Below, in pieces: positions 1 to 7,867 of a DNA stretch of 64,000 nucleotides; within the stretch, counting starts at the first letter, position 1, and each line of letters begins with the position of its first letter. The stretch lies in NCBI RefSeq assembly GCF_000013005.1, contig NC_007722.1, forward strand, positions 501,501 to 565,500. Reading direction: 5' to 3'. The position numbers and the translations under genes are program-made. Under the pieces are notes generated by a model. The model was not told the origin of the DNA. It saw only the letters and a program-made list of their open reading frames with translations, and did no database searches. The DNA comes from Erythrobacter litoralis HTCC2594 (GTDB lineage Bacteria; Pseudomonadota; Alphaproteobacteria; Sphingomonadales; Sphingomonadaceae).

Positions 1-167
1 AGACGCACTGTCCTACACCCGCCACCCGCGATACATCCGTGCAAATGCGCAACCACGCCCCTTTCCATCCGCACGCCGAAAGGCGAAATGCACCCTCCAG
101 CTTTTTTGCTTCAGGACCGTGTTCCATGTGTTCCATCCTGTTGGATTGCGCGAGGTAAGCCTTCGAT
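1..167. other. Region upstream of folP, no gene seen
   Basis: I see no convincing coding sequence here. The last bases hold a purine-rich ribosome binding site (GAGGTAAG, about 9 nt before the folP ATG). A direct repeat of TTCCAT lies just upstream of it. A promoter is likely somewhere in this stretch, but no clear -35/-10 pair could be assigned. Confidence 0.4.
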
Positions 168-1292
168 ATGACCGAGACCGTCTACATCCGCCCCATCGGC
201 TTTGTGCCGGGTCCGCAGGCGGAGGAGGGGGATGCGATCCGGTTGGCGGGGAGCATGGTCTATGCGCATCGCTTTGCGGTGATCCTGCGCCGGGATGGCC
301 AAGTGGCGGAGCGTTGGACCTGCTCGCCCGAGCATATCGCGCAGGTGCTGGGCGAGCTGCCCGACAGCGTCGGGGCGGAGGCGGAGACGCAGTGGGCCAA
401 TCTCACCATCACGCATCCGCCGCTGTCGCTGGGCGAGCGCACGGTGCGGCTCGACCAGCCGCAGGTGATGGGCATCCTCAATGTCACGCCCGACAGTTTT
501 TCCGACGGCGGCAAGTTCCTCGGTGCTGATGGTTCTTGGCCCGAAGCCGGCAAGGCGCAGGCTGCGGCGATGCTGGAGGCGGGCGCGTCGATCATCGACA
601 TCGGCGGCGAGAGCACGCGGCCCGGTGCCGAGGTGGTGATCGAAGACCACGAGATCGAACGCGTGCTGCCCGCAGTCGAATATTGCGCCGCGATGGGCGC
701 GGCGATCAGCGTGGACACCCGCCGCGCCGGGGTGATGGCGGCGGCGCTCGATGCGGGGGCGAGCATCGTCAACGATGTTTCGGGCCTGCAATATGATCCG
801 CGCAGCGCCGAACTGGTCGCCGCACGCGGGTGCCCGGTGATCCTGATGCATGCGCCGGGAAGCGGGCAGGACCTGCATGAAGGCGGGGACTACGAAAGCG
901 TAGTGTTCGACGTGTTCGACCAGCTCAAGGCGCGGCGCGATACGGCGGTGGCGGCGGGGATTTCGGCGGATAGGATCATGCTCGATCCCGGGCTGGGCTT
1001 CGGCAAGAAGCTGTCGGACAACACCGCGCTGATCAACGCGCTGCCGCTGTTCCACGCACTCGGCCACCCGATCCTGCTCGGCGCGAGCCGCAAGAGGATG
1101 ATCGGGGCGCTGAGCAACGAAGCGCCGGTCGAGCAGCGGCTTGGCGGTTCTATCGCGCTGGCGGTGGCGGGGATGGATGCCGGGGCGCATATGCTGCGGG
1201 TCCACGATGTCGCGGAGACGGTGCAGGCGCGCAATGTGTGGCGCGGCCTGCGGGATGCGGCGCTGACCGACTTTAGCGACCTGGCGATGTGA
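168..1292 (+). CDS. folP: Dihydropteroate synthase
   Basis: Condenses p-aminobenzoate with dihydropterin pyrophosphate in cytoplasmic folate synthesis; this is the sulfonamide target. The TIM-barrel signatures are clear: MGILNVTPDSFSDGG at residues 101-115, IDIGGESTRPGA around 143-154, the DPGLGFGK loop at 273-280 and GASRKRMIG at 305-313. At 374 aa it is about 90 residues longer than E. coli FolP. The extra part is a separate N-terminal segment (residues 1-98) of unknown role, and since the only good ribosome binding site precedes codon 1 the segment is probably translated. No other folate gene adjoins it. A palindromic repeat follows downstream. Confidence 0.95.
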   Translation: MTETVYIRPIGFVPGPQAEEGDAIRLAGSMVYAHRFAVILRRDGQVAERWTCSPEHIAQVLGELPDSVGAEAETQWANLTITHPPLSLGERTVRLDQPQVMGILNVTPDSFSDGGKFLGADGSWPEAGKAQAAAMLEAGASIIDIGGESTRPGAEVVIEDHEIERVLPAVEYCAAMGAAISVDTRRAGVMAAALDAGASIVNDVSGLQYDPRSAELVAARGCPVILMHAPGSGQDLHEGGDYESVVFDVFDQLKARRDTAVAAGISADRIMLDPGLGFGKKLSDNTALINALPLFHALGHPILLGASRKRMIGALSNEAPVEQRLGGSIALAVAGMDAGAHMLRVHDVAETVQARNVWRGLRDAALTDFSDLAM

Positions 1293-1317
1293 TGATGAAA
1301 TCTCCGAACACCCGATG

Positions 1318-1411
1318 CCGTTCGTGCTGAGCTTGTCGAAGCACTGTCCTTCTTCTGGCAAGCGCGGCACCAGAAGAAAGTACGGCCCTTCGACAAGCTC
1401 AGGGCGAACGG
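1318..1411. repeat. Intergenic palindromic repeat (type A, copy 1)
   Basis: An imperfect inverted repeat of about 26 bp per arm: left arm 1318-1343, right arm 1386-1411, sharing the core CTGAGCTTGTCGAAG and its complement. A second nested inverted repeat (TTCTTCTGG / CCAGAAGAA) lies inside, so the unit could fold into one long hairpin. A sister copy with the same ends but a different interior is at 62399-62482. It separates folP from the phosphatase gene and may act as an RNA hairpin or terminator for folP. Confidence 0.8.
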
Positions 1412-1484
1412 ATAGAGGCGGTTGGTCAAGGAATTGAAACGCTGCGCTGCAATGCGCGACCTGATGAAGGACAAAGGACACACA

Positions 1485-2687
1485 ATGCGCTCGCTACTCG
1501 CCGCCATCCCCCTCGCTCTTGCCGCACCGCTTGCGGCACAAGGCGCCACCGTCGACGCCGCGCCGAGCGACTTCCTCGAAGGCTATTACGCCAAGCTCCG
1601 TCAGGACATCACGCTCCCGGCCGCGCCGGTCGGTGTGCCGCTGCCATCGACCGCCGCGACGCTGACCCGCATCGCCTTCGGCAGTTGCAACCACCAGTCG
1701 CGCAGCCAGCATATGTGGGCGCAGATTGCGGCGACCGATCCGGACCTGTTCCTGTTCATCGGCGACAACAATTACGGCGACCAGGGTTGGGCGGGCGATG
1801 CCGCGCTGACGACCCTGCGCGAGGCCTATGCGGTGCAGGCCGAGACACCCGAACTGGCGGCATTTCGCGGGCAGGTCCCGATGATGGTGACCTGGGACGA
1901 TCACGACTACGGCTTCAACGACGGCGGCGGCAGCTTTGCGTTCAAGACCTGGTCGGAGACGCTGTTCGAGACCTTCTGGGACAGTACGGCCGAAGTGAAA
2001 TCGCGCCCCGGCATCTATGAGAGCCGGATATTCGGGCCCTCCGATCGCCGCACGCAGATCATCATGCTCGATACCCGCTTCTTCCGTTCGGAGCTCGAGC
2101 GCATGGAATATCAGGACGAGCGCCCGCCGCTCGGGCCCTATGTGCAGAGCGATGACCCGTCTAAGACCATGCTGGGCGAGGCGCAATGGGCATGGCTTGA
2201 GCAGGAGCTGGCCAAGCCCGCCGACCTGCGCATCATCGTCTCCTCGATCCAGGTGCTGACCGATGCGCATGATTACGAAAGCTGGGAAGCGCTGCCGCTG
2301 GAACGGCGCAAGCTCTACGAAATGGTCGGGCAGCGGGAGGACAGCGGCGTCGTCTTCCTCAGCGGCGATCGCCACGCGGGGGGCATTTATGCCGACACCC
2401 CGCTGAGCGCCGGCGAGCAATTGTGGGAGCTGACCAGTTCCTCGCTCAACTATTCCTTCAGCTCGACCGAAGCGAACACCGCGCGCGAACCCGACCCGCG
2501 CCGCCTCACCGATTTCATCTCGGAAGAGAATTTCGGCCTGGTCGAGATCGACTGGGACGCGGAAACCGTCACGCTCAGCCTGCGCGGCAGCGAAGGCGAA
2601 GTGCGGGTGAGCGAAACGATGAATTGGGGCGCGCCCGTCAGCGATGCTCCGATGATCATGGAGGAAAGCGGCTCAGGAGCCGGGTGA
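1485..2687 (+). CDS. PhoD-like alkaline phosphatase / metallophosphatase
   Basis: A 400-aa exported metallophosphoesterase of the PhoD-like family, expected to hydrolyse phosphomono- or diesters outside the cytoplasm. The N-terminus is a typical signal peptide (residues 1 to about 18, ending AAPLAAQ). Metal-site motifs are visible: [24 protein letters not shown] and, near the C-terminus, LSGDRHAGG. The frame is open back to 1422, but the ATG at 1485 is preferred because it starts the signal peptide and has AAGGA about 14 nt upstream. Its end overlaps the end of the convergent SDR gene by 15 bp. Substrate is not predictable. Confidence 0.85.
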   Translation: MRSLLAAIPLALAAPLAAQGATVDAAPSDFLEGYYAKLRQDITLPAAPVGVPLPSTAATLTRIAFGSCNHQSRSQHMWAQIAATDPDLFLFIGDNNYGDQGWAGDAALTTLREAYAVQAETPELAAFRGQVPMMVTWDDHDYGFNDGGGSFAFKTWSETLFETFWDSTAEVKSRPGIYESRIFGPSDRRTQIIMLDTRFFRSELERMEYQDERPPLGPYVQSDDPSKTMLGEAQWAWLEQELAKPADLRIIVSSIQVLTDAHDYESWEALPLERRKLYEMVGQREDSGVVFLSGDRHAGGIYADTPLSAGEQLWELTSSSLNYSFSSTEANTAREPDPRRLTDFISEENFGLVEIDWDAETVTLSLRGSEGEVRVSETMNWGAPVSDAPMIMEESGSGAG

Positions 2688-3455
2688 GGCTGCCGAGCCC
2701 GCCAGCAACCCGCCGTCGAGCGTGAGCTCGGCACCGGTCATGTAGCCGCTCTCGTCGCTGGCGACATAGACGCAGAGCGCCGCGACTTCCTCGACCGTGC
2801 CGAAACGCTTCAGCGGCGTGTCTGCGACCAGCGCCGCCATCTTGGCCTCGCGGTCCGGCCCGTCGCCCAGCATCGGTTCCCAGATCTCGGTCAGGATCGC
2901 GGCCGGGTGGATCGAATTGCAACGGATCGCCCAACCTTGCTGCGCGCAATAAAGCGCGACCGACTTGGTGTGGTTGCGGATCGCCGCCTTGCTCGCCGCA
3001 TAGGCCGCCGCGCCGGGTATGCCGACAAGGCCCGAGCGGGAGGACATGTTGATGATCGAGCCGCTGCCCTTCGCCTTCATGGCACGGATCGCATAGCGGC
3101 AGCCAAGGAAGGTCCCGTCGCTATTGACCGCATGGACCCGCCGCCATTCGGCCAGCGAAGCGTTCTCCGGGTCATGCGGGCCGGGGCTATCCTCGAAACC
3201 GGTGATACCGGCATTGTTGAACAGGACATCGATGGCGGGAGCCGCATCAGCCAGATCCTCCCAGTCGCTCTCGTGCTGGACGTCGAGCTTGTGGAAACGG
3301 CAACGGAGTTCGTTGGCAGCGGCCTGTCCGGCCTCTTCGTCGATATCGGTGAGGATGACGTCCGCACCTGCGGCGAGAAAGGCCTTGCAGGTCGCAAAGC
3401 CAATCCCGCGCGCACCGCCGGTCACCACACAGAGCTTGTCGTCGAGTTTCGCCAT
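2673..3455 (-). CDS. SDR family NAD(P)-dependent oxidoreductase
   Basis: A classical short-chain dehydrogenase of 260 aa. The Rossmann glycine motif TGGARGIG is near the N-terminus, an acidic residue follows the second strand (LTDID, which suggests NAD(H) preference), then NNAG, the catalytic Ser in MSSRSG and the YAASK catalytic Tyr/Lys. The C-terminal LDGGLLAG is also typical of the family. It converges on the upstream phosphatase gene with a 15-bp overlap. Neighbours do not reveal a substrate; the reaction is presumably oxidation or reduction of a small alcohol or ketone. Confidence 0.88.
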   Translation of the reverse strand: MAKLDDKLCVVTGGARGIGFATCKAFLAAGADVILTDIDEEAGQAAANELRCRFHKLDVQHESDWEDLADAAPAIDVLFNNAGITGFEDSPGPHDPENASLAEWRRVHAVNSDGTFLGCRYAIRAMKAKGSGSIINMSSRSGLVGIPGAAAYAASKAAIRNHTKSVALYCAQQGWAIRCNSIHPAAILTEIWEPMLGDGPDREAKMAALVADTPLKRFGTVEEVAALCVYVASDESGYMTGAELTLDGGLLAGSAASPGS

Positions 3456-3495
3456 CGCCCCCGCATATGGGAGCGAAAGGCCGCGCGCAATCGCG

Positions 3496-3942
3496 CTAGC
3501 CGCCGATGCGCTCCATCAGCGAAGCAAGCGCTGTGGCAATCCAGGCCTCGTCGACATTCTCGTAACGGGTGTGGACCGGATCGCCCTTGGCGACGGTGAA
3601 GTCGCTGCGTTCGATGGTGCCTATCGAAGCGATGGCGCGGCCCTTGTCGAGCGCGATGGCCAGCGCGGCGACGCGTTGGCCGTGGACCTTGACGACGAAG
3701 CGCTTGGTGTTGCCTTCGCCGCCTTCCTCGTTGATGTCGATATCGCTGCGATCGTCCACCGCGCCTTTGACGAGCTGGACAAGCCGCACGAGCTTGGGCG
3801 CTTCGTCCCGCCCCCAGCGCATCCGTTCGAAATTGTCGGCATCGACCTTGCGCGACAGGCGATCGAGAGCGTCGCGGAAACTATCATCTGCCGGGGCAGC
3901 GCTTTCGGCTGCTTCGAGCTTGGGTGCGGGGCCATCAGGCAT
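3496..3942 (-). CDS. Conserved hypothetical protein
   Basis: I do not recognise this 148-aa protein. It is soluble-looking, acidic at the N-terminus, with no signal peptide or membrane segment. It lies 12 bp downstream of the NtrC-type regulator on the same strand, so the two are probably co-transcribed. Base composition matches its neighbours, supporting a real resident gene. Confidence 0.6.
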   Translation of the reverse strand: MPDGPAPKLEAAESAAPADDSFRDALDRLSRKVDADNFERMRWGRDEAPKLVRLVQLVKGAVDDRSDIDINEEGGEGNTKRFVVKVHGQRVAALAIALDKGRAIASIGTIERSDFTVAKGDPVHTRYENVDEAWIATALASLMERIGG

Positions 3943-3954
3943 TGCGATGTGTTC

Positions 3955-5373
3955 CTAGGCCGCGTTGTCGATGCCGAGATCGCTCAGCTTGCGATAGAGC
4001 GTCGAACGCCCGATCCCAAGTCGACGGGCGACTTCGGTCATGCGGCCGCGATAGTGGCCGATGGCTAGACGGATCACGTCGGCTTCGATCTCGTCGAGCG
4101 GGCGCAGATTGCCATCTTCGGTGTAGAGCATGACGCCGACGGCCTCGGGCAGGCTGGCACCGGTCTCGGCGAGTTCGCCGACGATCTCGGACAGCTGCGG
4201 GAAATCTCGCGAGGTCAACGCTTCGCCTTCGCAGAACACAGCGGCGCGGAACAGCACGGCCTGCAACTGGCGGACGTTGCCCGGCCAGTCATAGGCACCG
4301 AGCAGGCCGAGCGCACTGTCGGCGAGCGACAGGTGCTTGAGACCCGGCTGTTCGCCGATGCGGCCGAGGAAGTGGCGGGCCAGCGCCGGGATGTCACCCG
4401 GCCGCTCGCGCAAGGGCGGCAGGCAGATCTTGGTCGCGGCGATCTGTTCCAGCAGGTCCGCTTCGAAATGGCCGGCTTCGACCAGGTCTTCGAGCGGCAG
4501 ATTGCTTGCCGTGAGCAGGCGAATGTCGATCTTGAAGCCGTGCTTGGCCCCGATCGGGCGCACGATACCTTCTGCCAGCGTGGCCGAAAGCCGCTGTTGC
4601 AGTTCGCCGCTCAGGCGATCGATCTCGTCGATGATGAGCGTGCCGCCGTCGCAGAACTGGAGCGCGCCGACCTGGCGGTCGAAAGCGCCCGGGAAAGCGT
4701 TTTGCTCATGCCCGAACAGCGCGGATTCGATCGAATTGGCGGGAATGCCGCCGATATTGATCATGCGGAACGGCGCCTTGGCACGCGGGCTGGCCGCATG
4801 CATGGCGCGTAAAAGCATTTCCTTGCCGGTGCCGCTTTCGCCTTCGATCAGCACGTGGCCATGGCCGCGCGCGATCTTGGCGGCGCGGGCGAGCGCGGTG
4901 CGGAAGGCGGGCTCGGTGCCGATCATGGCATCGAAATCGAGCACCGCGGGCATCTTTTCCGTCAGCGGCTGGAGTTCGTCCTTCGGTGCCTCGCGCTTGG
5001 TGGCGCTGCGCAGCGCGCGCATCAGCCGTTCGGGTGCGACGGGCTTGATGAGATAGTCGGTCGCCCCGGCCCGCATCGCTTCGACGGCGAGCAGCGGACT
5101 GGCGCTTTGCGTGAGCATCAGGATCGGCAGGGCCGGGCGGCGGCTCTTCAATTCCCCGATCAGCTGGCAGGCATCGTCGCCCGGGACCCACTGGTCAAGG
5201 ATGATGGCGGAAAGCTGCATGCCCTGACGCGTGCCGAGTGTCGCAATCGCGGTCTCGGCGTCGGCGACGACCAGCGTGCGCCAGCCCTCGCGGGCGGCGA
5301 GCGCGCCGATCAACCGGCTCTGCGCCGGTTCGTCGTCGATCAACATCAAGAGGCGCGTTTCGTCTTCGGCCAT
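3955..5373 (-). CDS. NtrC-family response regulator (receiver, AAA+, Fis-type HTH)
   Basis: A 462-aa bacterial enhancer-binding protein. Receiver domain: about residues 8-120, with phospho-acceptor Asp60 and Lys110. AAA+ domain: about 145-370, with Walker A GESGTGKE (178-185) and Walker B GGTLIIDE (243-250). A Fis-type helix-turn-helix is at the C-terminus (RRLGIGRSTLYRKL). The loop that normally reads GAFTGA and contacts sigma54 reads NAFPGA (225-230), so normal sigma54 activation is in doubt. The ATG at 5373 is chosen over an upstream ATG at 5406 because it has GGGGAA about 6 nt upstream. No partner histidine kinase gene lies next to it. Confidence 0.88.
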   Translation of the reverse strand: MAEDETRLLMLIDDEPAQSRLIGALAAREGWRTLVVADAETAIATLGTRQGMQLSAIILDQWVPGDDACQLIGELKSRRPALPILMLTQSASPLLAVEAMRAGATDYLIKPVAPERLMRALRSATKREAPKDELQPLTEKMPAVLDFDAMIGTEPAFRTALARAAKIARGHGHVLIEGESGTGKEMLLRAMHAASPRAKAPFRMINIGGIPANSIESALFGHEQNAFPGAFDRQVGALQFCDGGTLIIDEIDRLSGELQQRLSATLAEGIVRPIGAKHGFKIDIRLLTASNLPLEDLVEAGHFEADLLEQIAATKICLPPLRERPGDIPALARHFLGRIGEQPGLKHLSLADSALGLLGAYDWPGNVRQLQAVLFRAAVFCEGEALTSRDFPQLSEIVGELAETGASLPEAVGVMLYTEDGNLRPLDEIEADVIRLAIGHYRGRMTEVARRLGIGRSTLYRKLSDLGIDNAA

Positions 5374-5535
5374 GGTTCCCCAAACCGTCCCAGTGCGGCA
5401 CAGCACCCCGGATTAGCGGGAAGGGGTAAAGTTCCGATTAAGCCTAATCGTTCGCCGCGCTTCACCCTTGGCAAGCGCGCGGGGCGGCGATAGGACCCGG
5501 AGCAACACAAAACACCAAGCAAGGGACTTACCACC

Positions 5536-5658
5536 ATGGCTGCCAACGACATGAAGTCGGCCAAAGAGACATATTCGGGATTCATCTCCGCTACCAAGGT
5601 CGCCATTCCGATCATCGCGGTGATTACGCTGATCGTCGTCATCCTGATCGCCGACTGA
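5536..5658 (+). CDS. aa3-type cytochrome c oxidase subunit IV (small)
   Basis: A 40-aa peptide with a short polar N-terminus and one membrane helix (about residues 20-38). This matches the small bacterial aa3 oxidase subunit IV family of alphaproteobacteria in length, in the KxAKxTYxGF pattern before the helix, and in position directly upstream of pntAA. The family's role is structural, in the inner-membrane oxidase. No other cytochrome oxidase subunit gene is in this window. It ends 6 bp before pntAA and is likely in the same transcript. Confidence 0.75.
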   Translation: MAANDMKSAKETYSGFISATKVAIPIIAVITLIVVILIAD

Positions 5659-5664
5659 GCGCCC

Positions 5665-6777
5665 TTGCGGATCGTAGCCCTGAGGGAACGCGCGGCCGGG
5701 GAGACCCGCGTCGCGCTGACGCCGGAGACGGCGAAGAAATTCATCGCGCTGGGTGCAAAGGTCGCGGTCGAGGCAGGGGCGGGCGCCAGGGCTGCGATCC
5801 CCGATGCGGCTTACGAAGAGGCGGGCGCGAGCGTCGGCACTGCCGAGGCGGTGCTGAAAGGCGCCGATATCGTGCTCGGGGTACAGGCTCCGGATGTCGA
5901 TCTGCTCGGAGGGGCGAAGCCGGGCGCGTGGGTCGCGGCGACTTTCGATCCGTTCCAGCAGCGCGATCGGGTCGAAGCCTATGCCGCGGCGGGCCTTGAA
6001 GCGTTGAGCATGGAATTTATGCCGCGCATTACGCGTGCGCAGAGCATGGACGTGCTGTCCAGCCAGGCCAATTTGGCTGGCTACAAAGCCGTGATCGCCG
6101 CAGCGGACCAGTACGGCCGCGCCTTCCCGATGATGATGACCGCCGCCGGCACCGTGCAGGCGGCACGCTGCTTCGTGATGGGCGTGGGAGTCGCCGGCCT
6201 GCAGGCGATCGCGACCGCCCGGAGGCTGGGCGCACAGGTCTCGGCGACCGACGTGCGCCCCGAGACTGCCGAGCAGATCAAGAGCCTGGGCGGCAAGCCA
6301 GTCTTTGCCGAGGGTCTCGAAGCCTCGGGCGATGGCGGTTATGCGGCTGAACTATCAGACGAACAGAAGGCCGCGCAGGCCGAGCTCGTCTCCGGCCATA
6401 TCGCCAAACAGGATATCGTCATCACCACCGCTCTGATTCCGGGCCGCGCCGCACCGCGTCTGGTCAGCGACGACCAGATCGCGACGATGAAGCCGGGCAG
6501 CGTGATATTCGATCTGGCCGTTGCGCAAGGCGGCAATGTCGAGGGGTCGAAACCCGACGAGGTTGTCGAGCGCCACGGCGTTTCGATCATGGGCTTCTCC
6601 AATACCCCGGCAACATTGGGCCCCGATGCCTCGGCCCTGTTCGCGCGCAACCTCTACAATTTCCTCTCCGCCTTCTGGGACGAGGACGCGGGCAGGCCGG
6701 TGCTTGACGAAGAGATCGGCGACGCGGTGCGGCTGACGCATGGCGGCAAGGTCGTAAACGAGAGGCTTTTGCGCTAG
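5665..6777 (+). CDS. pntAA: NAD(P) transhydrogenase subunit alpha part 1 (NAD-binding domain I)
   Basis: The soluble NAD(H)-binding subunit of proton-translocating transhydrogenase, which uses the proton gradient to make NADPH from NADH. The 370-aa length and domain content fit the split three-subunit form. Visible motifs are the N-terminal RERAAGETRVALTPE, the RAQSMDVLSSQANLAGYKAV segment and the dinucleotide fold GVGVAGLQAIATA. It starts at TTG, 6 bp after the oxidase peptide gene. Its partners pntAB and pntB follow, but a fasciclin lipoprotein gene lies between pntAA and pntAB. Confidence 0.93.
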   Translation: MRIVALRERAAGETRVALTPETAKKFIALGAKVAVEAGAGARAAIPDAAYEEAGASVGTAEAVLKGADIVLGVQAPDVDLLGGAKPGAWVAATFDPFQQRDRVEAYAAAGLEALSMEFMPRITRAQSMDVLSSQANLAGYKAVIAAADQYGRAFPMMMTAAGTVQAARCFVMGVGVAGLQAIATARRLGAQVSATDVRPETAEQIKSLGGKPVFAEGLEASGDGGYAAELSDEQKAAQAELVSGHIAKQDIVITTALIPGRAAPRLVSDDQIATMKPGSVIFDLAVAQGGNVEGSKPDEVVERHGVSIMGFSNTPATLGPDASALFARNLYNFLSAFWDEDAGRPVLDEEIGDAVRLTHGGKVVNERLLR

Positions 6778-6858
6778 TCGGGTCGGCTCACGCGACCAAT
6801 GGTGCATCCGGAAACGGGTCCGCCGGGTAACTCCTGCATACGCAACAGGAGAACCACC

Positions 6859-7446
6859 ATGCGCAATAAGCTCAAGATCACCACTGCCGCGCTTGCATTC
6901 GGACTGACCGTGGCCGGCTGCACAACCTACGGCGGCACTGCGGATACCATGGCTGACGATGACATCGCCTATGTCGATGGAGCCGCCATGTATCCGAGCA
7001 AGAACATCATCGAGAATGCGGTCAACTCGCCGATTCACACCACGCTGGTTGCCGCGGTCAAGCAGGCGCAGCTGGTCGACACGCTCATGGGCCCGGGTCC
7101 TTTCACGGTGTTCGCTCCGACCGACGCGGCCTTTGCGAAGGTCCCCGAAGCGACGGTCAGTTCCCTGATGATGGACGAAAACCGCGCGATGCTGCAGGGA
7201 GTGCTGACCTATCACGTCGTGCCTGGCCGCGTTACGGCTGCCGACCTGATGCAGCGCATTCGTGCCGGCAATGGCACCGCCATGATCGCTACAGTCCAGG
7301 GCGAGCAGCTTACGGTTTCGATGATGGGCAACCGCGTAATGCTTCGCGGCAAGAACGGCAGCATGGCTCACGTTTCACAGGCCGATGTAATGCAGTCGAA
7401 CGGCGTGATCCATGTCGTCGACGGCGTGCTCCTGCCGGGCATGTAG
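6859..7446 (+). CDS. Fasciclin-domain lipoprotein
   Basis: A 195-aa exported lipoprotein with one FAS1 domain. The N-terminus has a signal peptide and lipobox (LTVAGC), so acylation at that Cys and anchoring in an envelope membrane are expected. The FAS1 features FTVFAPTDAAFAKVP, LTYHVVPG and the C-terminal NGVIHVVDGVLLP are all present. The ATG at 6859 is used because it has CAGGAGA just upstream and begins the signal peptide. FAS1 proteins generally act in adhesion or matrix contacts. Its place inside the pnt cluster is odd and has no obvious functional reason. Confidence 0.9.
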   Translation: MRNKLKITTAALAFGLTVAGCTTYGGTADTMADDDIAYVDGAAMYPSKNIIENAVNSPIHTTLVAAVKQAQLVDTLMGPGPFTVFAPTDAAFAKVPEATVSSLMMDENRAMLQGVLTYHVVPGRVTAADLMQRIRAGNGTAMIATVQGEQLTVSMMGNRVMLRGKNGSMAHVSQADVMQSNGVIHVVDGVLLPGM

Positions 7447-7583
7447 TCACACCAGCGCACTAGCAATCGTCCAATCGGGGCCGTTCGCCATCTTCCCTCG
7501 TGGCGAGCGGCCCTGCTGCTATCCGCGCTCGACAGCGGGACGCGTGCTTGCAATAAGCTGCCCGACACCGAAGGGGGTAACGC

Positions 7584-7865
7584 TTGGACTTCATCAGCAT
7601 CCTGTCGATCTTCGTGCTGGCGTGTTTCGTCGGCTATTACGTCGTCTGGTCGGTCACGCCCGCGCTGCACACGCCGCTGATGGCGGTGACCAACGCAATC
7701 TCCTCGGTCATCATCGTCGGCGCGCTGATCGCCAGTGCCGAGGCGGGGAGTGCGGTCGCGAAGTGGCTAGGGCTGGCGGGCGTGGTGCTGGCTAGCGTGA
7801 ACATCTTCGGCGGCTTTGCCGTCACCGAGCGGATGTTGGCGATGTACAAGAAGAAGGAGAAGTGA
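7584..7865 (+). CDS. pntAB: NAD(P) transhydrogenase subunit alpha part 2
   Basis: A 93-aa inner-membrane protein with three predicted helices. It forms the small membrane subunit of the split transhydrogenase and part of the proton channel with PntB. The family features TPLMAVTNAISSVIIVGAL and NIFGGFAVTERMLAMYK are clear. It starts at TTG (7584) with AAGGGGG about 7 nt before. Its stop is 2 bp from the pntB ATG, indicating coupled translation. Confidence 0.93.
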   Translation: MDFISILSIFVLACFVGYYVVWSVTPALHTPLMAVTNAISSVIIVGALIASAEAGSAVAKWLGLAGVVLASVNIFGGFAVTERMLAMYKKKEK

Positions 7866-7867
7866 GG

